Positions 27,831 through 35,689 of a stretch of DNA of 64,000 nt are shown piece by piece. The position numbers and the translations under genes are program-made. A model generated the notes under the pieces. The model was not told the DNA's origin and ran no database searches. It was given only the letters and a program-made list of their open reading frames with translations. The stretch spans positions 35,556-99,555 of the forward strand of contig JAFLTS010000007.1 of assembly GCA_022509185.1 (NCBI GenBank), given 5' to 3'. Every line of letters starts with the position of its first letter. Within the stretch, counting starts at the first letter, position 1. The DNA is from Muribaculaceae bacterium. GTDB lineage: Bacteria; Bacteroidota; Bacteroidia; Bacteroidales; Muribaculaceae.

Positions 27831-28775
27831 ATGCAAAAAATCATTAATCCCATACCCAAAGAATTGATTGTCAGTGAATTAACACCTGATAAACTTTTAC
27901 GAGTTGCCAATAAAGGCGGCAACGAAGTTTATGTGGTGGATGCTTTCAACGCCCCAAATGTAATGAAAGAGGTGGGAAGATTACGCGAAATTGCTTTCAG
28001 AGATGCGGGTGGAGGCACCGGTCTGGATTGTGATATCGATGAATTCGACACGATGGAGGCCCCTTGCAGGCAGTTGATTGTGTGGGATCCGGTAGAAAAG
28101 GAGATTTTAGGGGGTTACAGATTTATTCTCGGAGAAGACATTAAATTCAAAGATAATGTACCAAATATAGCCACCTCCCATCTTTTTGGCTTTTCTGAAA
28201 GATTCCTGAAAGAGTTATTGCCAAATACTTTGGAACTGGGACGTTCTTTCGTAAAGGTTGGTTATCAGAGCTCAAGAGCAAACACCAAAGCAATTTACGT
28301 TCTTGATAACCTTTGGGATGGACTGGGGGCCCTGACGGTGCTTTATCCCCAAATTAAATATCTGTTCGGGAAAGTCACTATGTATCCTTCTTATGGTAAG
28401 GAAGGACGGGATATACTTTTGGGATTCCTGCATAAATACTTTCATGACGACGAAAACCTTGTATGGCCTCTTGAAGAGCTGCCAAGCGATGCCAAGTCGG
28501 AAGAAGTGCAAAAATTATTCACCGGTAAGGATTTCCGTGAAGACTACCGTATTCTTAATCAGACCATCAGATCGCTTGGACGGAATATCCCGCCTTTAGT
28601 GAATGCCTATATGTCTCTTTCGCCCACAATGAAAGTGTTTGGTACTGCCATAAATCCGGAATTCGGTGATGTGGAGGAAACCGGAATCTTCTTTGAAATT
28701 TCTGAAATTTTTGAAGAAAAGAAACGCCGGCATATCCATTCCTTTAATCCTGAAGAAACAAAATTTATAAAATAA
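27831..28775 (+). CDS. OlsB/hemolysin-type GNAT N-acyltransferase (GlsB-like candidate)
   Basis: 314 residues from the ATG at 27831. The frame is open far upstream, but that part is antisense to the DUF1573 gene. It has the pattern of the PF13444 GNAT group: VGRLREIAFRDAGGGTGLDCDIDEFD, QLIVWDPVEKEILGGYRF, ELGRSFV at about residue 140, then LWDGLGALTVLYP and FGKVTMYPSYG. Relatives make N-acylated amino-acid lipids such as ornithine lipid (OlsB) or, in Bacteroides, glycine lipid (GlsB), using acyl-ACP. The usual partner O-acyltransferase (GlsA) is not adjacent here. It heads an envelope-related operon with LpxH. Confidence 0.72.
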   Translation: MQKIINPIPKELIVSELTPDKLLRVANKGGNEVYVVDAFNAPNVMKEVGRLREIAFRDAGGGTGLDCDIDEFDTMEAPCRQLIVWDPVEKEILGGYRFILGEDIKFKDNVPNIATSHLFGFSERFLKELLPNTLELGRSFVKVGYQSSRANTKAIYVLDNLWDGLGALTVLYPQIKYLFGKVTMYPSYGKEGRDILLGFLHKYFHDDENLVWPLEELPSDAKSEEVQKLFTGKDFREDYRILNQTIRSLGRNIPPLVNAYMSLSPTMKVFGTAINPEFGDVEETGIFFEISEIFEEKKRRHIHSFNPEETKFIK

Positions 28776-28804
28776 TCTTCCCTGATTCAGGGGATATTTC
28801 TTCA

Positions 28805-29785
28805 ATGAAAAATGTAGCTGTAACCGGGGCCGACGGTTTTATCGGTAGTCATCTCACGCAAATTTTACTAAATGCCGGCTATAAAGTAAAAGCACTTTCC
28901 CAATATAATTCCTTCAACAATTGGGGCTGGCTTGAAGAGATTGCTCCACATGAAAATCTGGATGTGTGGAGTGGAGATGTAAGAGATCCTGAATTTTGCC
29001 TCCATTTTACCGAAGGGGCTGACACCGTTTTCCATCTTGCAGCCCTTATAGCTATACCATACAGTTATATAGCACCCGATTCTTATGTTGACACTAACAT
29101 AAAGGGCACTCTGAATCTTTGTCAGGCTGCCAAAAATCATGGCAATCAACGGTTATTGGTAACTTCAACTTCTGAAGTTTATGGTACGGCAAAATATGTG
29201 CCTATTGATGAGAATCACCCGCGACAGCCTCAAAGTCCTTATTCAGCCACAAAAATTGGAGCCGACGCACTGGCCTTGAGTTTTCACAATGCGTTTGATC
29301 TTGATGTTACAGTGGTGAGACCTTTCAACACCTATGGTCCTCGACAGAGTGCAAGAGCTATTATTCCGACAATAATAACACAGATTGCTTCCGGATTGAA
29401 AGAAATCAAGGTAGGAGACCTTACTCCAACCCGTGATTTTAACTATGTTACAGATACATGCAGAGGGTTTATTGACATAGCGAAAACCCCCGGTACTGCT
29501 GGCATGGAAATCAATATCGCCACCGGTAAGGAAACCTCTATGGAAGACCTTTTTCTTATGATAGCCCGTCTGATGGACGCAGATGTAAAATGGATTATGG
29601 ATCCTCAAAGAATCCGACCCTCCGGCAGCGAGGTTTTCCGTCTGCTCGGTGACAATTCTAAAATTAATAAACTCACAGGGTGGAAACCCCAAGTATCTCT
29701 TGAAGAAGGACTAAAAAAAACTATCGAATGGGTTTGCAAAAACGACAATTTGAAGAAATACAAACCCACACTCTACAATCGGTGA
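28805..29785 (+). CDS. NAD-dependent nucleotide-sugar 4,6-dehydratase (LegB-like)
   Basis: 326 residues, extended SDR. The NAD loop is GADGFIGSH at residues 8-16, the catalytic region is TSTSEVYGTA, and the YxxxK pair is in SPYSATKIGAD. The segment VRPFNTYGPRQSARAIIPTIITQI and the length match the LegB-type dehydratases that act on GDP- or UDP-GlcNAc in legionaminic acid pathways. A general epimerase is the alternative. It is followed after 3 nt by a sugar cytidylyltransferase, which supports a nonulosonic or similar activated sugar, but no NeuB-type synthase is present in the window. Confidence 0.75.
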   Translation: MKNVAVTGADGFIGSHLTQILLNAGYKVKALSQYNSFNNWGWLEEIAPHENLDVWSGDVRDPEFCLHFTEGADTVFHLAALIAIPYSYIAPDSYVDTNIKGTLNLCQAAKNHGNQRLLVTSTSEVYGTAKYVPIDENHPRQPQSPYSATKIGADALALSFHNAFDLDVTVVRPFNTYGPRQSARAIIPTIITQIASGLKEIKVGDLTPTRDFNYVTDTCRGFIDIAKTPGTAGMEINIATGKETSMEDLFLMIARLMDADVKWIMDPQRIRPSGSEVFRLLGDNSKINKLTGWKPQVSLEEGLKKTIEWVCKNDNLKKYKPTLYNR

Positions 29786-29788
29786 AAA

Positions 29789-30511
29789 ATGGAAAAAAAT
29801 AAAGATCTTTACGGACCAACTCTTTGGCTTATTCCTGCCAGAGGCGGAAGCAAAGGTATACCCGATAAAAATCTTAAACCGTTCTGTGGCGTTTCTTTGG
29901 TGAGCAGGACAGTGAAGCAGGCTATAGAATGTGCGGATACAAGCGACACTGTTTTCGTTTCAACCGATTCAGAAGCTATCAAAAAAGAAGTTGAAAAAAA
30001 TGATATTGAAGTGCCATTCCTGCGACCGGCAAAATTGGCAACAGATTCGTCTTCTACTTATTCAGTGATTATGCACTCACTCGAATCTTTCAAAATATTA
30101 GGTAAAGAATTTGAAAAGGTGGTGTTATTGCAGCCCACCTCTCCTCTGAGAATTGTGAAAGATATCCGGGATGCATACGAATTATGGAATCCGGGAATAG
30201 ATATGGTAGTGAGTGTCTCTCAAAGCAGAGCCAATCCTTATTATAATTTATTTGAAACAGATAAAGACGGCTTTCTAAAGATTTCAAAAGGACCCGGAAA
30301 TTACACAAGACGTCAGGATGTTCCTAAAGTATGGGAATATAACGGTGCCGTCTACGTTATGACAACCAACTCTTTGTTGAAAGAGCCATTGTCCTGTTTT
30401 AAAAAGGTATTGCCATACGAAATGCCGGCATCCAGGAGTATTGATCTTGACACTCCCGACGACTGGATTATTGCCGAATTGTTGTTCCAAAGAAGCAACC
30501 CATCGAAATAA
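29789..30511 (+). CDS. Acylneuraminate/legionaminate-type cytidylyltransferase
   Basis: 240 residues. The nucleotide-binding motif LIPARGGSKGIPDKNLKPF is at about residues 14-32, then VFVSTDSEAI, FLRPAKLATDSS, LLQPTSPLR and a late SIDLDTPDDW metal-site region. This is the NeuA/LegF/PtmB family that transfers CMP, or another nucleotide, to a sugar acid. The spacing from the dehydratase is 3 nt, so they are probably translationally coupled. The specific sugar cannot be decided; KdsB is less likely because of motif differences. Confidence 0.82.
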   Translation: MEKNKDLYGPTLWLIPARGGSKGIPDKNLKPFCGVSLVSRTVKQAIECADTSDTVFVSTDSEAIKKEVEKNDIEVPFLRPAKLATDSSSTYSVIMHSLESFKILGKEFEKVVLLQPTSPLRIVKDIRDAYELWNPGIDMVVSVSQSRANPYYNLFETDKDGFLKISKGPGNYTRRQDVPKVWEYNGAVYVMTTNSLLKEPLSCFKKVLPYEMPASRSIDLDTPDDWIIAELLFQRSNPSK

Positions 30512-30535
30512 TTGTTTTACATTAGAACATTAAAT

Positions 30536-30910
30536 ATGGAAGACAAAGAAACAACTAAAAATGATTCCTTTCAGACCCAATCGGCTCAACAAAATGAGGA
30601 TACCTTGAAAATAACAGAGAAAGCGATAGAGATGTTGAAAACCGTTTTCGACCCTGAAATCCCTGTTAATGTATACGATTTAGGCCTGATATATAAAATA
30701 GACTATCAACCGGAAGACAAAAGCCTTCATGTAGATATGACACTTACTGCCCCTCATTGCCCAATGGCCGACTTTATTATGGAAGATGTAAGGCAGAAGC
30801 TTTTAAGTGTAGAGGGTCCTGAGAAACTTGATCTTCGCTTAGTGTTTGAACCGGAATGGAATCAAGACATGATGAGTGAAGAAGCAAAGCTTGAATTAGG
30901 ATATTTGTAA
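30536..30910 (+). CDS. MIP18/SufT-type iron-sulfur assembly protein
   Basis: 124 residues from the ATG at 30536. An upstream TTG at 30512 would add eight weak residues. A polar N-terminal tail is followed by the DUF59 domain: EMLKTVFDPEIPVNVYDLGLIYKI, then VDMTLTAPHCPMADFI with the conserved Cys, and a WNQDMMSEEAKLELGYL C-terminus. Homologues help mature Fe-S proteins alongside SUF. No other suf gene is nearby. It lies in the same run as LpxH and the sugar genes. Confidence 0.88.
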   Translation: MEDKETTKNDSFQTQSAQQNEDTLKITEKAIEMLKTVFDPEIPVNVYDLGLIYKIDYQPEDKSLHVDMTLTAPHCPMADFIMEDVRQKLLSVEGPEKLDLRLVFEPEWNQDMMSEEAKLELGYL

Positions 30911-30973
30911 AAATATAATCCCTCTCTTTTTCCTGAATACCTGATCATGAAAAGATAAATTAAAAGAAAGGCA

Positions 30974-31720
30974 ATGGAAAAATACACCTATTTTTTAAGC
31001 GATCTGCATTTAGGTGCTCCTTATATGGAGGATTCACGTGACAGTGAAAAAAGAATTGTAGCTTTTCTTGACAGTATTTCGGGAAGTGCGGACACTATCT
31101 ACCTGATGGGTGATATATTGGATTATTGGTATGAATATCGTTATGTGGTGCCTCGAGGTTATGTGAGATTTTTCGGTAAGCTTTCTCAACTATCCGATTC
31201 AGGAGTTAAAATAATCTGGTTTAAAGGTAACCATGACATATGGATTTTCGATTATTTACCCCGGGAATTAGGCATAGAAGTGCGTGACGGCTGGAGTATA
31301 GATGAAATTTACGGGAAGAAAGTTTTTTTGAATCATGGAGACGGTGTAGGGAAACTGGAACCTTCATTCAAAATTATAAGGAGCATTTTCCGTAATAAAT
31401 TTTGCCAATGGATGTTTGCCGGTATTCATCCACGATGGACAGTTCCATTTGCCTATAATTGGAGTGCCCATAGCCGCAAAGGAGGAGAACAAAGAGGGAT
31501 TCCTGATGAAAAACTTTTGAAAAATTTACGTGATTTTGTCGATGAATTTCATGCCGGTCATCCGGATATAAATTATTATATTTTCGGTCATGTCCACGTT
31601 TTCAGCAGAGAGGAAATAAAAGACGGATGCGAAATGATAGTGTTAGGTGAATGGATCCACACTTTTAGCTATGCAAGAATGAATACCGAAGGTTTGGAAC
31701 TGTTAAAATGGCACGGATAA
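30974..31720 (+). CDS. lpxH: UDP-2,3-diacylglucosamine diphosphatase (LpxH family)
   Basis: 248 residues of the calcineurin-like metallophosphatase fold. All metal motifs are visible: SDLHLG (9-14), GDILDYW (~46-52), KGNHD (~79-83), NHGDG (~115-119) and FGHVHVF (~200-206). LpxH hydrolyses UDP-2,3-diacyl-GlcN to lipid X in lipid A synthesis at the cytoplasmic face of the membrane. Its position at the end of an operon with a lipid N-acyltransferase and activated-sugar enzymes suggests an envelope glycolipid theme. Confidence 0.88.
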   Translation: MEKYTYFLSDLHLGAPYMEDSRDSEKRIVAFLDSISGSADTIYLMGDILDYWYEYRYVVPRGYVRFFGKLSQLSDSGVKIIWFKGNHDIWIFDYLPRELGIEVRDGWSIDEIYGKKVFLNHGDGVGKLEPSFKIIRSIFRNKFCQWMFAGIHPRWTVPFAYNWSAHSRKGGEQRGIPDEKLLKNLRDFVDEFHAGHPDINYYIFGHVHVFSREEIKDGCEMIVLGEWIHTFSYARMNTEGLELLKWHG

Positions 31721-31760
31721 TATGTTATACAGCAGATTTGGTTTTTTTTACCCATTATTA

Positions 31761-31792
31761 TTTGGATAGGGAAATTTAAAGGCCTAAATTTG
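31761..31792 (+). promoter_or_regulatory. Consensus promoter upstream of a candidate small RNA
   Basis: TTTG (31761-31764), 20-bp spacer, TAAATTTG (31785-31792), an exact fit to the Bacteroidetes pattern. Transcription would begin near 31799. Confidence 0.7.
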
Positions 31793-31798
31793 CATAGA

Positions 31799-31890
31799 AC
31801 CTAAAGACAATCTTTTTTACCTTAAGATTTTTTACCTGTAGAAACTTATAAAGAAGGGTGCGACCGAAGAGGTTATCACCCTTCATTTTT
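31799..31890 (+). ncRNA. Candidate ~90-nt small RNA or leader
   Basis: Between a consensus promoter and a terminator hairpin (31853-31884 plus T-rich tail) lie about 90 nt with no plausible reading frame. The segment holds two copies of TTTTTTACC and a possible AATCTT/AAGATT pairing. A small regulatory RNA is one reading; a terminated leader for the downstream barrel genes is the other. The start is estimated from the promoter and could be off by a few bases. Confidence 0.45.
31853..31890 (+). terminator. Intrinsic terminator
   Basis: Arms GAAGGGTG (31853-31860) and CACCCTTC (31877-31884) pair over 8 bp around a 16-nt loop, followed by ATTTTT. Confidence 0.7.
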
Positions 31891-31911
31891 ATGGCATTTC
31901 AAACTTTTTAT

Positions 31912-31919
31912 TAACTTTG
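31912..31919 (+). promoter_or_regulatory. Putative -7 element for the barrel/priA operon
   Basis: TAACTTTG matches TAnnTTTG, 58 nt before the ATG at 31977. The expected -33 position (about 31888-31891) reads TTTA, one base off, and overlaps the T-tract of the terminator just upstream. Confidence 0.5.
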
Positions 31920-31976
31920 CAGAATAAGAAAATCGGAATCAGCCGGAAACGGTTCCATATTAACATATCAAAAATT

Positions 31977-32579
31977 ATGAAGACAATGAAAAAATTATTA
32001 GTGACACTTCTAATTGCCGTGATGGGAGTGGGAGTGGCTGACGCTCAGTTCCGTTTTGGTGTAAAAGCCGGTTTAAATGTGAATCATCTTTCTACAAACA
32101 CCCAAGATATCTTAGACAAAAACAATCAGGCTGGATTTACAGCAGGTGTCATGACAGAGTTTGAAGTCCCTATTGTTGGTCTTTGTTTTGATCTTTCCTT
32201 GATGTACACCAGAATGAATTCCAACGTTTTCTCAGATGATGAAGAACAGACAATCGATAATAAAAACTTCATTGAGATTCCGCTCAATCTTAAATATAAA
32301 TTCAAGTTGCCGGTGGTAAGCTCATTTCTTTCTCCTTATATCTTTACCGGTCCTTCATTTGGGTTCAATCTTGACAAACATACCTATGATTATTTTAAAA
32401 CAAAAACCTTTCAATCGGTATGGAATGTCGGCTTAGGTCTTGAACTCATAAAACACCTGCAGATCGGCGCTTCCTATGGTTTCGGTATGAACAACATTGT
32501 AAAGATGATTGAGCCCGATGTTGAACCTGTGAAGCTTCATAACAATTACTGGACAGTCACTGCAGCATGGCTGTTTTGA
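31977..32579 (+). CDS. Outer membrane beta-barrel protein (PF13568-type)
   Basis: 200 residues from the ATG at 31977, where the signal peptide begins (KKLLVTLLIAVMGVGVADAQ). The upstream TTG extension is non-typical. The mature protein is an eight-strand-type porin-family barrel with FRFGVKAGLNVNHLS near the start, IEIPLNLKYKFKL and LSPYIFTGPSFGFNL in the middle, and a C-terminal strand ending in AAWLF, consistent with BAM recognition. Cargo is unknown. It is the first of two paralogues separated by 6 nt. Confidence 0.85.
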   Translation: MKTMKKLLVTLLIAVMGVGVADAQFRFGVKAGLNVNHLSTNTQDILDKNNQAGFTAGVMTEFEVPIVGLCFDLSLMYTRMNSNVFSDDEEQTIDNKNFIEIPLNLKYKFKLPVVSSFLSPYIFTGPSFGFNLDKHTYDYFKTKTFQSVWNVGLGLELIKHLQIGASYGFGMNNIVKMIEPDVEPVKLHNNYWTVTAAWLF

Positions 32580-32585
32580 TAGCAA

Positions 32586-33194
32586 ATGAAGAAACTTCTT
32601 GTAATAACAATACTTGCATTTACGGCTTTGGCCTCCTCTGCGGAATTCCGGTGGGGGCCAACAGCCGGTGTTAATTTTTCCACCCTACATTGGAAGCAGG
32701 ATATTGCAGCCACTTCCATGCTAACCGGGTTCGATGCCGGTGTGGCCGGTGAATTGATGATACCGGGCATTGGTTTCGGAATTGATATGGCTCTACGATA
32801 TAACCTGCATGGAGCACATGTGGATTTCGGTGACCATCTTATCTGGGCTATTGACGGAATTAAGAACCAAAATGTATGGCTCCATACTCTTGAGATTCCT
32901 TTAAATCTGAAGTTCAAGTGGACCCGTATGAATGGCTTCGAACGAATTCTTGCCCCTTTTGTATATGGAGGTCCGGTTTTTAACTTTACTTTAGCTACAA
33001 ATAATGCGCCCGCTTTAGAACATCCTGCCGGATATGTGGCTGTACAAGTGGGTGGTGGAGTGGAACTTTTTGAGCATTATCAGATTTCGGGAGGTTATTC
33101 CTGGGGTGTCAGCTACCAGGTACGTACAATTAAACTTGATAATTATTCTGCCCAGCCCCGGGGCGCTTTCATTCAATTAGCCTATTTCTTTTGA
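32586..33194 (+). CDS. Outer membrane beta-barrel protein, paralogue of the previous gene
   Basis: 202 residues with a signal peptide (KKLLVITILAFTALASSA). Shared features with the 31977 product are RWGPTAGVNFSTL, LEIPLNLKFKW, FVYGGPVFNFTL, an EHYQISGGYSWG strand, and a C-terminal LAYFF. The tandem arrangement and conserved strand order indicate duplication. Its stop codon overlaps the TTG start of priA (TTGA), so the two are probably coupled. Confidence 0.85.
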   Translation: MKKLLVITILAFTALASSAEFRWGPTAGVNFSTLHWKQDIAATSMLTGFDAGVAGELMIPGIGFGIDMALRYNLHGAHVDFGDHLIWAIDGIKNQNVWLHTLEIPLNLKFKWTRMNGFERILAPFVYGGPVFNFTLATNNAPALEHPAGYVAVQVGGGVELFEHYQISGGYSWGVSYQVRTIKLDNYSAQPRGAFIQLAYFF

Positions 33195-35677
33195 ATCTGA
33201 AACGATTCGTCGACGTTATTCTTCCTTTACCCCTTTATTCATCCTATACGTATTCAGTGCCTGAAGCTTTGGATGAAGATGTGCAAGTGGGGTCAAGAGT
33301 ACTTGTACAATTTGGGAAAAAGAAATACTATACCGGAATAGTGGAAGCTATTCATTCTAATGAACCTAAAGGTTACGAAGTGAAACCTTTGATTTCAGTC
33401 CTGGATCCGGAACCAATCTTACGTTATCCCCAGCTTAATTTTTGGAAATGGATCTCTGAATATTATTTATGTTCTCCCGGTGAAGTGTATAAGGCTGCAG
33501 TTCCTACAGGTTTAAAACCGGAAAGTGAAACCAGGGTGTCGCTAAATCCCGATTATGAGCCCGATGAAACCAATCCTTTTAAACTTAACGATCATCAGGC
33601 TCTTATTATAATGGTCCTCCGCGAGCATAAAAGACTATCATTAGATGAACTGGAAGGGGAATCCGGCATTAAAAATGTAGCCAGGACACTGATGCCTATG
33701 CTGGATGCCGGAATAATTGAGATAGATGAGAGAATTGCCGAAAGGTATAAACCTAAACGGATTTCAACCATAATTTTAAATGCACTTCGACATGATCAGG
33801 AAAGATTACATGAGTTCTTTGATCTCGTAAAACGATCGCGTCAACAGGAAAAAGCATTGCTCTCCTATCTTGAATTGTCAGGATGGATGAATAATAGAGA
33901 GAAACTAAAAATGGTGACCCGTTCCAGATTGCTTCAAGAAGGAATGCTTTCACCTTCTGTTGTCAAGGCAATGTGTGATAAGGGGATTTTCAAAATTGAG
34001 AAAAAGAATGTAAACCGATTCGATCCTCATGAAGAAACAGATTCGGAAATTCTGCTTCCAATTTTGTCAGAATCTCAGGAACGTGCAAGAAAAGAGATAG
34101 ACGAAGGGTTTAAAACCATGTCAATCCAGCTTCTACATGGAGTGACAGGAAGTGGGAAAACAGAAATTTACACACATCTGATGGAACAGAGCCTGAGGTC
34201 CGGTAACCAAGTGCTTTTTTTAGTTCCTGAAATTTCATTGACTACACAGCTTTCAGATAGATTAAGGAAAGTGTTTGGCAACAGGCTGCTTGTATATCAT
34301 TCCAAATTCTCGGATTCAGAGAGAGTGGATATCTGGAGACGGCTACTCACTTCTAATGAACCTTTGGTGATACTTGGAGTAAGATCTTCTGTATTTCTTC
34401 CTTTTTCCCATTTAGGACTCGTAGTGGTTGACGAAGAACATGAGTCATCATTCAAACAATATGATCCTGCTCCCCGCTATAATGCCAGAGACGCGGCGTT
34501 AATGCTTGCAAGAATGCACGGAGCTAAAACCCTGTTAGGGTCGGCTACTCCCGCTATAGAAACCTATTTTAAAGCGTTGGAAGGTAAATATGGTCTCATT
34601 AAGTTGCCCGAAAGATACGAGGGTTCAGTATTACCCGATGTGGAAATAATAGACATGAAGGAGATGAGGAAGAAAAAGGAAGTGAAAGGAATAGTGTCCT
34701 CTCCTTTAAAACAAAGGATTCTCAACACCTTAGGCGAAAAAAGACAGGTTATTTTATTTCAGAATCGTCGGGGATTTGCTCCTGTAGTAATTTGCGAACA
34801 ATGTGGATGGACTCCCAAATGTGCTCATTGTGACGTTTCTATGGTCTACCACAAAAACCTTGGTATGTTGAGATGTCACTATTGCGGTTACGCTTCTCTG
34901 TTACCTTCTCTATGTCCGGCGTGCGGTCAAAACAGTTTAAAAATTTTTGGTTATGGCACTGAAAGAATAGCCGAAGAGATCAAGGAAGAATTTCCCGAAT
35001 ATTCCGTCACAAGAATGGATCTTGACACCACGCGTAATAAAGATGCCTATCAAAACATTATTGAAGATTTCGCCCGGCATGAAACCGATATTCTTGTAGG
35101 CACACAGATGGTATCTAAAGGTCTTGATTTCGGAGATGTTGCCACTGTAGGAGTGCTAAATGCCGATACTCTTCTAAATTTTCCGGATTTCCGTAGTAAT
35201 GAACGTGCGTTCAATATGCTTGAACAAGTGGCGGGAAGAGCCGGTAGAAGACGCGATAAGGGGAATGTATTGATCCAGACAGTAAATCCCTCGCATGAAG
35301 TATTAGCTCATGTCAAAAACCACGATTATTTAGGATATTTTCATAATGAATTAGAAGAAAGACGGAAATTTGCTTACCCTCCTTTCACTAAAATTATCAA
35401 TATCTTTATTCGGAACAAGAACCCTCAGATGTGCGACAAGGCTGCCGTTGATTTCACAATGGCTCTCCGTAAAGTGTTCGGAGATCGTGTCCTGGGCCCG
35501 GAAAAACCTTTTGTTTCAAGGATTGCTTCCTATTATATACAATCCATAATGCTTAAAATGGAAGTGGGAGTCTCAATGAAAAAGGTGAAAGAACTTCTCC
35601 GGCAGATATTTGCTTCTATTGCAAATACACCTGAGATGAAAACATCTCAGGTGCATTATGATGTGGATCCCTCTTGA
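33191..35677 (+). CDS. priA: Primosomal protein N' (PriA replication-restart helicase)
   Basis: 828 residues. The start is a TTG at 33191: the first residues (RFVDVILPLPLYSSYTYSVP) are the conserved PriA N-terminus and no ATG lies nearby. Then come the 3'-DNA-binding domain, a winged-helix region, Walker A GVTGSGKT (317-324), the DEEH box (414-417), a zinc-binding block with Cys pairs from C535 (CEQC, CAHC, CHYC, CPAC), and helicase motifs ending in QVAGRAGRR. A perfect 11-bp hairpin lies within the last 50 bases. It restarts stalled replication forks. Confidence 0.96.
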   Translation: MNLKRFVDVILPLPLYSSYTYSVPEALDEDVQVGSRVLVQFGKKKYYTGIVEAIHSNEPKGYEVKPLISVLDPEPILRYPQLNFWKWISEYYLCSPGEVYKAAVPTGLKPESETRVSLNPDYEPDETNPFKLNDHQALIIMVLREHKRLSLDELEGESGIKNVARTLMPMLDAGIIEIDERIAERYKPKRISTIILNALRHDQERLHEFFDLVKRSRQQEKALLSYLELSGWMNNREKLKMVTRSRLLQEGMLSPSVVKAMCDKGIFKIEKKNVNRFDPHEETDSEILLPILSESQERARKEIDEGFKTMSIQLLHGVTGSGKTEIYTHLMEQSLRSGNQVLFLVPEISLTTQLSDRLRKVFGNRLLVYHSKFSDSERVDIWRRLLTSNEPLVILGVRSSVFLPFSHLGLVVVDEEHESSFKQYDPAPRYNARDAALMLARMHGAKTLLGSATPAIETYFKALEGKYGLIKLPERYEGSVLPDVEIIDMKEMRKKKEVKGIVSSPLKQRILNTLGEKRQVILFQNRRGFAPVVICEQCGWTPKCAHCDVSMVYHKNLGMLRCHYCGYASLLPSLCPACGQNSLKIFGYGTERIAEEIKEEFPEYSVTRMDLDTTRNKDAYQNIIEDFARHETDILVGTQMVSKGLDFGDVATVGVLNADTLLNFPDFRSNERAFNMLEQVAGRAGRRRDKGNVLIQTVNPSHEVLAHVKNHDYLGYFHNELEERRKFAYPPFTKIINIFIRNKNPQMCDKAAVDFTMALRKVFGDRVLGPEKPFVSRIASYYIQSIMLKMEVGVSMKKVKELLRQIFASIANTPEMKTSQVHYDVDPS
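35628..35653. terminator. Perfect hairpin inside the 3' end of priA
   Basis: CACCTGAGATG (35628-35638) and CATCTCAGGTG (35643-35653) pair over 11 bp with an AAAA loop. It lies 37 nt beyond the stop of the convergent GH3 gene, so it may terminate that transcript. It lacks a clear T-tract on either strand. Confidence 0.5.
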
Positions 35678-35689
35678 TAGGAAGAATCT

